Below, in pieces: positions 31,609 through 40,639 of a stretch of DNA of 64,000 nucleotides. The stretch is taken from NCBI GenBank assembly GCA_035536235.1, contig DATLOQ010000123.1, positions 5,328 through 69,327 on the forward strand. The letters run 5' to 3'. Position numbers and translations under genes: made by a program. The notes below the pieces were generated by a model, which worked only from the letters and a program-made list of their open reading frames with translations, ran no database searches and was not told where the DNA came from. The stretch's first letter is position 1, and every line of letters begins with the position of its first letter. The DNA comes from DATLNF01 sp035536235. GTDB lineage: Bacteria; Actinomycetota; Actinomycetes; BP-191.

Positions 31609-32580
31609 ATGATGCTCGCCGCCGTCGCTGTCGCCCAGTCGTTCGAGAGTCCACTGGACGGACTGCGGGTCGGCGACCACCCGGAGCCGGCAGTGCCGAA
31701 CGGCTGGGAGCTGGTCCGGGTCCGCGCTGCGGCACTCAACCACCACGATCTGTGGTCCTTGCGCGGCATCGGCCTCGCGGCGACAGAGCTGCCGCGGGTC
31801 CTCGGCTGCGACGGCGCCGGCGTGACCGCTGACGGCCGCGAGGTGATCCTGCACGCCATCGTCGGGGACCCGTCTCAAGGCGGTGGGGACGAGACGCTCG
31901 ACCCCACGATGTCGCTGCTGTCGGAGCGATACGACGGCACCCTCGCGGAGTGGGTCGCGGTGCCTCGGCGCAGCCTCGTGGAGAAGCCAGCGGAGCTGTC
32001 CTGGGCCGAGGGGAGCTGCCTGCCGACCGCGTGGCTCACGGCGTACCGGATGCTCTTCGTCCGTGGCGGGGTCCGCCCGGGGCACCGGGTGCTCGTCCAG
32101 GGAGCCGGTGGGGGAGTGGCAACGGCCTGTCTGCTGCTGGCCAGGGCAGCAGGCGCCACCGTCTACGTGACGAGCCGCGACGAGGGGCGGCTCGACCGGG
32201 CGAGAGAGCTGGGCGCGTCTGTCGCGGTGCGCTCCGGTGAGCGGCTGCCGACGCGGGTCGACGCGGTGATGGAGACGGTCGGTGCGGCGACCTGGGACCA
32301 CTCGCTCAAGGCACTCGAGCCCGGTGGCGTTGTGGTGGTGTCCGGCGCGACGAGCGGTCCGGCGCCGTCGGCTGACCTGGCCCGGGTCTTCTTCCGCCAG
32401 CTCCGGGTCGTCGGCTCGACGATGGGCTCCCGCCGCGAGCTCGAGGACCTGATCCGCTTCCTCCTCGCGACCGGGGTCCGTCCACTGGTCGACTCAGTGC
32501 GGCCGCTGGCCGACGCCTCATCCGCATTCGCCGCCATGGAGCGCGGCGACATCTTCGGAAAGCTGGTGCTGACGCCATGA
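31609..32580 (+). CDS. Zinc-type medium-chain dehydrogenase / quinone oxidoreductase family protein
   Basis: About 323 residues from the ATG pair at 31609/31612; no ribosome binding site is visible and CAGAAT lies just upstream, so the transcript may be leaderless. Domains: GroES-like N-terminus (VRVRAAALNHHDLWSLRG, CDGAGVTADG) and Rossmann domain (VLVQGAGGGVATACLLLARAAGA). The catalytic zinc ligands are not all present, as in quinone reductases. It likely reduces an alkene or quinone with NADPH. The stop overlaps the next gene by 4 bases. Confidence 0.85.
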   Translation: MMLAAVAVAQSFESPLDGLRVGDHPEPAVPNGWELVRVRAAALNHHDLWSLRGIGLAATELPRVLGCDGAGVTADGREVILHAIVGDPSQGGGDETLDPTMSLLSERYDGTLAEWVAVPRRSLVEKPAELSWAEGSCLPTAWLTAYRMLFVRGGVRPGHRVLVQGAGGGVATACLLLARAAGATVYVTSRDEGRLDRARELGASVAVRSGERLPTRVDAVMETVGAATWDHSLKALEPGGVVVVSGATSGPAPSADLARVFFRQLRVVGSTMGSRRELEDLIRFLLATGVRPLVDSVRPLADASSAFAAMERGDIFGKLVLTP

Positions 32581-33758
32581 GAAATCTGGGTCGTGGAGGG
32601 GTCGTTCTTGCATCGCTCGCGGCACTGCTGGTCGCCGGGGCGCCGACGTACGCGATCGACCCGCGCACAGTCCGCATCGGGCTCACCCGGGTGGCGAGCG
32701 GGCTGCGCAGCCCAGTGGCGATTGCTGCGTCGCCGGATGGCACTGGCCGGATCTTCATAGCGGAGCAGGGTGGGCGAGTGCGGCTCATCACGTCGTCCGG
32801 TCTGGCAGCGACGCCGTACGTCGACATCACCAGCCGTGTGTCGAGCGGGGGCGAGCGCGGCCTGCTCGGCATCGCGTTCCACCCGGCGTTCAAGACCAAC
32901 GGGTACTTCTTCCTCTCCTACACCGACGCCGAGGGCGACCTGCGGGTGTCCCGGTTCGGGGCCAACCCAGCCCGCAACGCCGCCAACCCGGCCACCGAGA
33001 TCGGCTTCCTCGAGATCCCGCACCGCGAGGCGAGCAACCACAACGGCGGCCAGATCGCGTTCGCGAAGGACGGCTTCCTCTACGTCTCGACCGGAGACGG
33101 CGGCGGTGGCGGTGACCCGAACGGCAACGCGCAGAACCTCGGCTCACCGCTCGGCAAGATCCTGCGCGTGGACATCAACCGGGCGTCGTCGACCAAGCGC
33201 TACTCGATCCCGTCGACCAACCCGTTCGCCACCCGCAGCGGTGCACGACCGGAGATCTGGCACTACGGCCTGCGCAACCCGTGGCGGTTCTCCTTCGACC
33301 GGCAGTACGACAACATCGCGATCGCCGACGTGGGCCAAGGTGCACGGGAAGAGGCCAACTACACGCCGCGCGGTCAGGGCGGCATCAACTTCGGCTGGGA
33401 CTGCCGTGAGGGCACCAACGACACCACCGTCCAGTACGGCGGCTCCTACTGCAGCGGTCGGAGCTTCACCGAGCCGGTGTGGCAGTACTTCACGGGAAGC
33501 AGCGGCCGCTGTGCGGTCATCGGCGGCTACGTCTACCGCGGCGCGCGCTACTCGTCCGTGATGAACGGCGTCTACCTCTACGGCGACTACTGCACCGGCG
33601 AGATCTGGGGACTGGCCAAGAACAACGGGGGATGGTCGAGCGCGCTGCTGCTCGACCACAGCGGCAACATCACCAGCTTCGGCGAGGACTCGAGCGGCGA
33701 GCTGCTGATGGCCGACGCCGGCGGCATCGTCTACCGGATCGCCGCCGCGCGTCGGTGA
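32577..33758 (+). CDS. Secreted PQQ-dependent sugar dehydrogenase-like beta-propeller
   Basis: 393 residues with a signal peptide (GVVLASLAALLVAGAPTYA). The six-bladed propeller of soluble glucose/aldose dehydrogenases is marked by SGLRSPVAIAASPDG, FIAEQGGRV, GGERGLLGIAFHP, NHNGGQIAFAKDG, STGDGGGGGDPNG, GKILRVDIN and GLRNPWRFSFD. The catalytic His is expected in NHNGGQ. It oxidises a sugar or alcohol outside the cell with PQQ as cofactor. Middle gene of a three-gene overlapping operon. Confidence 0.9.
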   Translation: MRNLGRGGVVLASLAALLVAGAPTYAIDPRTVRIGLTRVASGLRSPVAIAASPDGTGRIFIAEQGGRVRLITSSGLAATPYVDITSRVSSGGERGLLGIAFHPAFKTNGYFFLSYTDAEGDLRVSRFGANPARNAANPATEIGFLEIPHREASNHNGGQIAFAKDGFLYVSTGDGGGGGDPNGNAQNLGSPLGKILRVDINRASSTKRYSIPSTNPFATRSGARPEIWHYGLRNPWRFSFDRQYDNIAIADVGQGAREEANYTPRGQGGINFGWDCREGTNDTTVQYGGSYCSGRSFTEPVWQYFTGSSGRCAVIGGYVYRGARYSSVMNGVYLYGDYCTGEIWGLAKNNGGWSSALLLDHSGNITSFGEDSSGELLMADAGGIVYRIAAARR

Positions 33759-34957
33759 GCGGGCCCGGCCGCGCCCGCCGACTCGCAGTGGTGGCGGGGC
33801 CGGACCCTGGTCACGCTTTCCCCGCCATCGCTCTCGCGGTGGCGCTGCACGAAGCCGGTCATGCAGTGACGGTGTGCAGTGGAGACCGCTGGGCGGACGC
33901 CGGACGACGCTGCGGGCCGAGCTTCGTCTCCCTCCCGCGGCTCGGCCCCGACCCGCGGGACGACGACCTCGGGTTTCGGCTGTGGGGGCGCGGCCAGCAG
34001 ATCGCCCCGCTGCTGGTCGACCTGCTCGCACCCTGGCGTCCGGAGGTTGTGGTCGCTGATGCGATCACCGTGCCGGGCTGGTTCGCCGCCGACCTGATCG
34101 GGGTGCCGCGGGTCGAGCTAGTGGCGACGGCGCTGCAGGAGCCGTCGATCGGGCTACCGCCACCGGGATCCGGGCTGCTGCCGGGCCGTGGGGTGCTCGG
34201 CCGCGGTCGCGATGCCTGGCTGCGTCGGCTGGCCCGCCCGGCCCAGCGAGCAGGAGCCCTGCAGTGCCGCGCCGCTCGGCGCGCCCTCGGCCTGGCGGAC
34301 GACGGACCGCCGGTGCTGCGACTCGTGGCCACACTCCCGGCGCTAGAGCTGCCCCGCCCGGACTGGCCGACCCGCACCCACCTGGTGGGCCCGCTGGAGT
34401 GGGAGCCCGACGACGGTCTGCTGGCGATGCCGCCGGGGCCGGGACCCGTCGTGCTCGTCGCCGACTCCTCCGCGTCGGGGGCCCGCCAGGGTGGTCTGCT
34501 CGACCTGGCCGCCGACGTGCTGCCCTCGGCCGGGATACGGGTGGTCGGCACGCGCTTCGGGGGAGCCGCCGTGGAACGTCCGGGAGTCGCAATCGGCGTC
34601 GGTCGGCACTCGGCGCTGCTCAACCAGGTGGACGCCGTGGTGCTGCCCGGCGGGCACGGGCTGTTGAGCAAGGCCCTGGCGCGCGGCAAGCCTGTCGTGG
34701 TCATCCCTGGCCCCGGCGACCAGCGCGACAACGCCGTCCGGGTCTGCGCATTGGGGGCCGGCGTGATGATCGAGCCGCGCCGGCTGAGTGCGGAGACCCT
34801 GGCGACCGCAGTACGCCGGGTCGTGGATGAGCCGTCGTACGCCGCCGCCGCAGCCCGGGTGGCGGCCAGTGCCCGCGGCCTCGGCCCGGCTCGAGCAGTC
34901 GACCTCGTCGAGTCGGTGTTCGCGCGGGAGTTCGGAGCGCCGGCGCATCATCTATGA
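33755..34957 (+). CDS. MGT/UGT-like glycosyltransferase (GT1 fold)
   Basis: GTG 33755 overlaps the preceding stop; 400 residues. The N-terminal half shows the acceptor-domain start LAVVAGPDPGHAFPAIALAVAL, and the C-terminal half the donor motif VVLPGGHGLLSKALARGKPVVVIPGPGDQRDNAVRV, which fits macrolide/sterol glycosyltransferases that use nucleotide sugars. The acceptor is unknown. Pairing with a secreted sugar dehydrogenase is unusual and gives no clear pathway. Confidence 0.85.
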   Translation: MSGPGRARRLAVVAGPDPGHAFPAIALAVALHEAGHAVTVCSGDRWADAGRRCGPSFVSLPRLGPDPRDDDLGFRLWGRGQQIAPLLVDLLAPWRPEVVVADAITVPGWFAADLIGVPRVELVATALQEPSIGLPPPGSGLLPGRGVLGRGRDAWLRRLARPAQRAGALQCRAARRALGLADDGPPVLRLVATLPALELPRPDWPTRTHLVGPLEWEPDDGLLAMPPGPGPVVLVADSSASGARQGGLLDLAADVLPSAGIRVVGTRFGGAAVERPGVAIGVGRHSALLNQVDAVVLPGGHGLLSKALARGKPVVVIPGPGDQRDNAVRVCALGAGVMIEPRRLSAETLATAVRRVVDEPSYAAAAARVAASARGLGPARAVDLVESVFAREFGAPAHHL

Positions 34958-34995
34958 CGCACCCGCGCTCCACCCCAGCTGCGCCGCGCCGGAGG

Positions 34996-35568
34996 TTACT
35001 TCTTGTCCCCGGGGAAGACGTCGGTCTCGCTCTCGTGCCACACCGGGTGGTCCCCGGCAGTCTCGACGTTGAAGCCGTAGTCGAAGATCAGCGACCCGCC
35101 GAACGTCGAGCCGACGGACACGAAGGCTGCGGCGACGAGGCTGAGCAGCAGGCAGATCGCGGGGACCTTCGGCTCGCCGTCACCCGGTCCGAGACGGAGC
35201 ACGAGGTTGGTCACCACCATCAGCGTGGTGAGGATCATGATGCCGGCATGGGCGTTGATGGTCCGCCGCGCCTGCGTGCCGGGCTGCGACGACCGGTGCC
35301 AGTCGGCCCAGCCGGTGAGCGTGGCGAGCAGCGACACGGCAGCGCCACCGATGAGCACCCAGGTCGCCGCGCGGTAGAGCTCGGTGGGCAGGTCGCTTTC
35401 GCGGTTGCGGGTGAGGAACGACAGCAGGTCGAAGACCGCGGCGAAGAGGTACGCCCCCACCGGGATGTCGGTGAGCGGCGGATGCAGCGGCTTGCCGGCC
35501 CAGCCGCGGAGGCCCTTGAACGTGCGACCCCGCAGGGTGAGCGCCGGGCGAATGGAGAACTTCCGCAT
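34996..35568 (-). CDS. DUF2231 membrane protein
   Basis: ATG 35568 follows GAGGAG by 6 bases; 190 residues. The PLHPPLTDIPVGAYLFAAVFD motif is diagnostic for DUF2231, followed by three more hydrophobic segments and conserved HAGIMILTTLMVV. Some members associate with Rieske-type or heme proteins, but the function is unknown. It ends in a short tail rich in acidic residues. Confidence 0.88.
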   Translation of the reverse strand: MRKFSIRPALTLRGRTFKGLRGWAGKPLHPPLTDIPVGAYLFAAVFDLLSFLTRNRESDLPTELYRAATWVLIGGAAVSLLATLTGWADWHRSSQPGTQARRTINAHAGIMILTTLMVVTNLVLRLGPGDGEPKVPAICLLLSLVAAAFVSVGSTFGGSLIFDYGFNVETAGDHPVWHESETDVFPGDKK

Positions 35569-35582
35569 GACTGCTCCTCGAT

Positions 35583-35756
35583 CTAGTCGTCGTCGTCGAG
35601 CCTAGCCAGCCAGGTGGCCAGTCGGTCGACCGTCGACTCGGACTCCGGATGCAGGTCGACGTAGTCGCGGAGCCGCCCCGCCACCCAGGCCAGCGACACC
35701 GACTCTGCGCCTCGGCGCTCCTCGAGCTCTTCGATGCCCTTGTCGGTGAAGTACAT
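35583..35756 (-). CDS. DUF6104 family protein (57 residues)
   Basis: ATG 35756 opens a 57-codon frame whose product begins MYFTDKGIEELEERRGAESV and ends RLATWLARLDDDD. I recognise the DUF6104 pattern, which in Streptomyces also lies immediately downstream of the 2-oxoglutarate dehydrogenase gene. It starts 10 bases after the kgd stop, so it is probably co-transcribed. It is acidic and helical, with no catalytic motif. Conserved linkage suggests a partner or modulator of Kgd, which is inference. Confidence 0.85.
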   Translation of the reverse strand: MYFTDKGIEELEERRGAESVSLAWVAGRLRDYVDLHPESESTVDRLATWLARLDDDD

Positions 35757-35765
35757 CGACGTCGA

Positions 35766-38700
35766 CTAGTCGGCGAACGCTGATTCGAGCAGCGCCTGCT
35801 GCTCGAGCTCGTGCATCTTGGCGCTGCCGGTGGCCGGGCTGGCCGCGGCCTTCCGCGAGATCCGGCGCAGCTGCTGGTCACCCGCGAGCAGCTCGGGCAG
35901 GTGCAGCGCCATGAACGGCCAGCCCCCCTGGTTGGCCGGCTCCTCCTGCACCCACACGATGTCTGCTCCGCTGCCGTACGACGCCAGCGTCGCGCGGATC
36001 TCCTCGGTGGCGAGCGGGTAGAGCTGCTCGACACGAAGCAGCGCCACATCGGTGACGCCGAGCTTCTCGCGCGCCGCAGCGAGGTCGTAGTGCACCTTCC
36101 CTGCTGAGAGCACGACGCGACGTGCCGTCGTGACACTCGCGTCGCCGATGATCGGCTGGAAGGCGCCCTGGGTGAGCTCCTCCGACTTCGACGCGGCGGC
36201 CTTGAGCCGCAGCATCGACTTCGGGGTGAAGACGACCAGCGGACGGCGTACGACGCCGCGCACCTGTCGGCGCAGCAGGTGGAAGTAGTTGCCCGGTGTC
36301 GTGGGCACAGCGACGGTCATGTTGTCCTCGGCGCACAGCGTGAGGAACCGCTCGATGCGGCCGCTCGAGTGGTCCGGTCCCTGTCCTTCGAAGCCGTGTG
36401 GCAGCAACAGGACGACGCCGGAGCGCTGTGCCCACTTGGCCTCACCGGCTGAGATGAACTCGTCGATGATCGACTGCGCGCCGTTGACGAAGTCGCCGAA
36501 CTGCGCCTCCCAGCAGACCAGGGCTTCGGGCCGCGCGACGGCGTATCCGTACTCGAAGCCGAGTGCAGCGAACTCGCTCAGCAGCGAGTCGTAGATGCTG
36601 AACCTCGCCTGCTCACCCGAGAGGTGCGACATCGGCGAGTACTCCGCGCCGGTGACTCGGTCGGTGACGACTGCGTGCCGCTGCCCGAAGGTGCCGCGGC
36701 GGCAGTCCTGGCCGGCGACTCGCACTGGGGTGCCCTCGAGCAGCAGCGAGCCGAAGGCGAAGGACTCACCCAGGGCCCAGTCGATCGTGCCCTCCTCCAG
36801 CATCGTCGCGCGCCGTTGCAGCTGCGGAAGCAGGCGCGGATGCACCGTGAACCCCTCGGGGAAGTCGAGCTGGGCCGCGATGATTCGCTTGAGCACCTCG
36901 TCTGACACCGCGGTCTCCACGGGCCCGCTCTCGACGTTGTCGGCCCGCTCGGGGCTCTCGCTGGTCGCGCCCGTGTCGCGGGTCTGGAGGAACACCTCCT
37001 CCAGGTGGCTCTGGTAGTTGCGCAGCGCTTCCTCGGCCTCGGCCAGCGTGATGTCGCCGCGCCCGATGAGCGCCTCGGTATAGCGCTTGCGGGTCGACCG
37101 GTGCGCTTCGATCATGTCGTAGAGCAGTGGCTGCGTGAACGACGGCTCGTCGACCTCGCTGTGCCCGCGGCGGCGGTAGCAGACCATGTCGATGACGACG
37201 TCCTTGCGGAACTCCTGGCGGAACTCGAATGCCAGCCGCGCGACGCGGACGCAAGCCTCGGGGTCGTCGCCGTTCACATGGAAGATCGGCGCTTGCACCA
37301 TGCGCGCTGCGTCGGTGCAGTACACGCTGGAGCGAGCCGACGCCGGGGAGGTGGTGAAGCCGAGCTGGTTGTTGACCACCACGTGCACCGTGCCACCGGT
37401 GCGGTAGCCCGGCAGCTGGCTCAGGTTGAGCGTCTCGGCCACCACGCCCTGGCCGGCGAAAGCAGCGTCGCCATGCAGCAGCACCGGGAGCACGGTGAAC
37501 CCGTCAGCGCCCTTGTCGATGCGGTCCTGCTTCGCGCGGACGATGCCCTCGAGGACAGGGTTGACCGCCTCGAGATGACTCGGGTTGGAGGCCAGCGAGA
37601 CCTTGACGGTCGAACCGGCGCGGCCCTCATAGGTGCCGTCCGCCCCGAGGTGGTACTTCACGTCGCCGGAGCCGTGTGAACTGCTGGGGTCGATGTCGCC
37701 GTCGAACTCGCGGAAGATCTGCCCATAGCTCTTGCCGACGATGTTCGCCAGCACGTTGAGCCGACCGCGGTGCGGCATCCCGATGGCCACCTCGTCGAGC
37801 TCGGCGTCCGCGGCCGCGGACAGCATGGCGTCGAGCAGCGGGATGACGCTCTCCCCGCCCTCGAGCGAGAACCGCTTGTGGCCCACGTACTTGGTATGGA
37901 GGAAGTTCTCGAACGCCTCGGCGGCGTTGAGCCGCTCGAGGATGTGCAGCTGCTCGTCCCGGTCGGTCTTGTCGTGCTGACGCTCGACTCGCTCCTGGAT
38001 CCACCGTCTCTGGTCGGGATCCTGGATGTGCATGTACTCCACGCCGACGGAGCGGCAGTAGGAGTCGCGCAGCACGCCGAGGACGTCGCGCAGCTTCATC
38101 ACGGGCGCCCCCGCGAAGCCTCCAGTCGGGAACTCGCGGTCGAGGTCCCACAGCGTCAGCCCGTGGTTGACGATGTCGAGGTCGGGGTGGCTGCGGCTGC
38201 GGTAGTTGAGCGGGTCGGTGTCGGCCATCAGGTGACCGCGCACGCGGTAGGCGTGGATCAGCTCGAGCACCCGGGCCGGCTTCGCCACCTCGTCCTGGGC
38301 CGTGTCACTGATGTCCCGGATCCAGCGGACCGGCTCGTAGGGGATCCGCAGGCTCAGGAAGATCAGCTCGTAGAAGCCCTCCTCGCCGAGCAGCAGCTGG
38401 TGCAGCCGGCGCAGGAAGTCACCGGACTGCGCGCCCTGGATGATGCGGTGGTCATAGGTGCTGGTGATCGTCAACGTCTTGCTCACAGCGAGGCGCGCGA
38501 GGGTCTCTGGGGACGATCCGGCGTACTCCGCGGGGTGCTCCATCGCCCCGACCCCGATGATCGCGCCCTGGCCCTGCATCAGTCGGGGGACCGAGTGCAC
38601 AGTGCCGATGGTGCCCGGGTTGGTCAGGGTGATCGTGGTGCCGGCGAAGTCGTCGGCGGTGAGCTTGTTGGCGCGCGCCCGGCGTACGACGTCCTCGTAG

Positions 38701-39320
38701 GCGGCCCAGAAAGCCACGAAGTCCATGCTCTCCGCGGCTTTGATCGACGGGACGAGGAGCGTGCGGGTGCCGTCCTCCTTCTGCATGTCGATCGCCAGGC
38801 CGAGGTTGATGTGCTCGGGGGTCAGCAGGTGCGGCTTGCCGTCGACCTCGACGTAGCCCCGGTTCATCTCCGGCATCTCGCGCAGCGCCTGCACGAGGGC
38901 GAACCCGATGAGGTGGGTGAAGCTGACCTTGCCGCCCCGCCCGCGCGCCAGGTGCCGGTTGATGACGGTGCGGTTGTCCTCGAGGAGCTTGGCCGGCACC
39001 GCGCGCACCGAGGTCGCGGTCGGCACGCCGAGGCTGGCCTCCATGTTGGCGACCGTGCGGGCCGCCGCCCCCTTGAGCGGAGTCCCCGCGGGGGTCGCGG
39101 ACTTGGTTGCGGACGCCGGCTCAGCTGCTGCGGGCGGTGCGGCCGGCGCGGCGGACGCCGACGGGGGCTCGCTGGTCGACGCGGCAGGCTCGTAGTCGGC
39201 GAAGAAGTCGACCCAGACCTGGTCGACGGAGGCGGGGTCGGCGAGGAACTGCTGGTAGATCTCGTCGACCAGCCAGACGTTGGTGCCGAACTCGGCCATG
39301 CGGTCGGACTGCGAAGCCAC
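35766..39320 (-). CDS. kgd: Multifunctional 2-oxoglutarate dehydrogenase E1/E2 (Kgd)
   Basis: 1184 residues from GTG 39320 with AGGGGG upstream. N-terminal helix (FGTNVWLVDEIYQQFLADP), an Ala/Pro linker, an E2-type acyltransferase domain (about 95-345; catalytic His in TYDHRIIQGAQSGDFL), then the thiamine-diphosphate E1 domain (MPHRGRLNVLAN, VNGDDPEACVRVARLA with the GDD motif, and LLLPHGFEGQGPDHSSGRIERFL). No lipoyl domain is fused, as in mycobacterial Kgd. It makes succinyl-CoA with separate lipoyl and E3 subunits, or 2-hydroxy-3-oxoadipate, and is normally inhibited by a GarA/OdhI-type protein not encoded here. Confidence 0.97.
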   Translation of the reverse strand: MASQSDRMAEFGTNVWLVDEIYQQFLADPASVDQVWVDFFADYEPAASTSEPPSASAAPAAPPAAAEPASATKSATPAGTPLKGAAARTVANMEASLGVPTATSVRAVPAKLLEDNRTVINRHLARGRGGKVSFTHLIGFALVQALREMPEMNRGYVEVDGKPHLLTPEHINLGLAIDMQKEDGTRTLLVPSIKAAESMDFVAFWAAYEDVVRRARANKLTADDFAGTTITLTNPGTIGTVHSVPRLMQGQGAIIGVGAMEHPAEYAGSSPETLARLAVSKTLTITSTYDHRIIQGAQSGDFLRRLHQLLLGEEGFYELIFLSLRIPYEPVRWIRDISDTAQDEVAKPARVLELIHAYRVRGHLMADTDPLNYRSRSHPDLDIVNHGLTLWDLDREFPTGGFAGAPVMKLRDVLGVLRDSYCRSVGVEYMHIQDPDQRRWIQERVERQHDKTDRDEQLHILERLNAAEAFENFLHTKYVGHKRFSLEGGESVIPLLDAMLSAAADAELDEVAIGMPHRGRLNVLANIVGKSYGQIFREFDGDIDPSSSHGSGDVKYHLGADGTYEGRAGSTVKVSLASNPSHLEAVNPVLEGIVRAKQDRIDKGADGFTVLPVLLHGDAAFAGQGVVAETLNLSQLPGYRTGGTVHVVVNNQLGFTTSPASARSSVYCTDAARMVQAPIFHVNGDDPEACVRVARLAFEFRQEFRKDVVIDMVCYRRRGHSEVDEPSFTQPLLYDMIEAHRSTRKRYTEALIGRGDITLAEAEEALRNYQSHLEEVFLQTRDTGATSESPERADNVESGPVETAVSDEVLKRIIAAQLDFPEGFTVHPRLLPQLQRRATMLEEGTIDWALGESFAFGSLLLEGTPVRVAGQDCRRGTFGQRHAVVTDRVTGAEYSPMSHLSGEQARFSIYDSLLSEFAALGFEYGYAVARPEALVCWEAQFGDFVNGAQSIIDEFISAGEAKWAQRSGVVLLLPHGFEGQGPDHSSGRIERFLTLCAEDNMTVAVPTTPGNYFHLLRRQVRGVVRRPLVVFTPKSMLRLKAAASKSEELTQGAFQPIIGDASVTTARRVVLSAGKVHYDLAAAREKLGVTDVALLRVEQLYPLATEEIRATLASYGSGADIVWVQEEPANQGGWPFMALHLPELLAGDQQLRRISRKAAASPATGSAKMHELEQQALLESAFAD

Positions 39321-39418
39321 GACGACGCCCCCTGCGGCGGTAGTGGGAGACTAGGAATGAGCGCTGCGCTGTCGAGCCCGCCCAGGCTACGCCGGTGAGC
39401 GGACCGGGCGAAACGCGG

Positions 39419-40582
39419 TCACAGGCCTAGCGCCTTGGCGATGACGACCTTCTGCACCTCGCTCGCACCTTCCACGACGCGGAGCATGCGCAGGTGCCGC
39501 AGCACCTGTTCGATGGGGCCCTCCTTGAGCAGGCCCTGGCCGCCGAAGACCTGCAGGCACCGGTCGGCGACGGCGTACGCCCGCTCGGTGTTGTAGAGCT
39601 TGACGATCGACGCGTCGAGCATCGGCATCTCGCCCTGGTCGCACTGCCAGGCCAGGTGGTAGGTCAGCCAGCGCATCGCCTCGATCTCGACCTTGGACTC
39701 CGCCAGCGGGAACGAGACGCCCTGGAACTTCGACAGCGGCTTGCCGAAGGCGGTCCGGGCGGTCGTGTGGGCGACCGCGGAGTCGAGGCACCACTGGGCC
39801 AGCCCGAGGCACTGGGCGCCGATGAATGCCCGACCCGCGTTGAGGAACCGCATGGCCGCGAAGAAGCCGAGCCCGACCTCGCCGATGACGTGGTCCGCGG
39901 GGATGCGCGCGTCGTCGAAGCGCAGCTCGGACGGGTGCGCGTCGGAGATCGTGAGCTGCTTCTTGCCGACGGTGTACTGGTCCTTGGGCACGACGAAGGC
40001 GGTGATCCCGCCGGCCGCCCGCTTGTCCTTGTCGGTCACCGCGAAGACGACGGCGAAGTCGGCCTTGTCGCCGTTGGTGATGTAGTGCTTGAGGCCGTTG
40101 AGGACCCAGTGGTCCCCGTCGCGCACGGCCGAGGTGCGGATCGCCTGGGCATCCGAGCCGGCCTCGGGCTCGGTCAGCGCGAAGCACATCGACTGCTCGC
40201 CGCGCACAAGCGGGAGCAGGTAGACGGCCCACAGGTGCTCCGGGAGCTCGAGCAGCAGCGGCGTGGGGGCCTCGGGGTTGGGCGGTCCGACGGCGTAGTT
40301 CGCCAGGCGCAGCCCCGATCGTGCCGCGTCCTCGACGAGCAGGCTCATCCCCAGCGTGGACAGCCCCCAGCCGCCGACGGCCTCCGGCAGGTGGGCGGCG
40401 TAGAAGCCCTCCTGGCACGAGCGCGCCTTCACCGTGCGGGCCGCCTCGGCCAGCTCGAGCTCTCTGCCGGGGGTCCAGAAGGCCTCTTTCACCCGATCCT
40501 CGACTGGGCGCACCTCCCGGTCGAGGAAAGCACCGAACGAGGCACGCAGGGCCGTCAGCTCGTCAGATACGGCGAAGTCCAT
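39419..40582 (-). CDS. Acyl-CoA dehydrogenase family protein
   Basis: ATG 40582 gives 387 residues; GTG 40591 would add three. Family marks are MCFALTEPEAGSDAQAIRTSA, HWVLNGLKHYITNG, AFGKPLSKFQGVSFPLAESK and QVFGGQGLLKEGPIEQVLRHLRMLRVVEGASEVQ. A catalytic Glu is expected in the E-G-x-x-E segment near the end. It oxidises an acyl-CoA with FAD; chain length unknown. A TACGGT hexamer lies 7 bases upstream and no ribosome site is seen, so leaderless translation is likely. Confidence 0.92.
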   Translation of the reverse strand: MDFAVSDELTALRASFGAFLDREVRPVEDRVKEAFWTPGRELELAEAARTVKARSCQEGFYAAHLPEAVGGWGLSTLGMSLLVEDAARSGLRLANYAVGPPNPEAPTPLLLELPEHLWAVYLLPLVRGEQSMCFALTEPEAGSDAQAIRTSAVRDGDHWVLNGLKHYITNGDKADFAVVFAVTDKDKRAAGGITAFVVPKDQYTVGKKQLTISDAHPSELRFDDARIPADHVIGEVGLGFFAAMRFLNAGRAFIGAQCLGLAQWCLDSAVAHTTARTAFGKPLSKFQGVSFPLAESKVEIEAMRWLTYHLAWQCDQGEMPMLDASIVKLYNTERAYAVADRCLQVFGGQGLLKEGPIEQVLRHLRMLRVVEGASEVQKVVIAKALGL

Positions 40583-40589
40583 GCGCGGC

Positions 40590-40595
40590 ACCGTA
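40590..40595 (-). promoter_or_regulatory. Candidate -10 TACGGT for leaderless acyl-CoA dehydrogenase mRNA
   Basis: On the minus strand TACGGT (TANNNT) is followed by 7 bases and ATG 40582. The divergent gene at 40640 leaves only 57 bases for both promoters. Confidence 0.35.
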
Positions 40596-40639
40596 TCGGC
40601 CGGGCAGGTGCGAGCCGACGTGCCGTCGAACCTCCCCTC

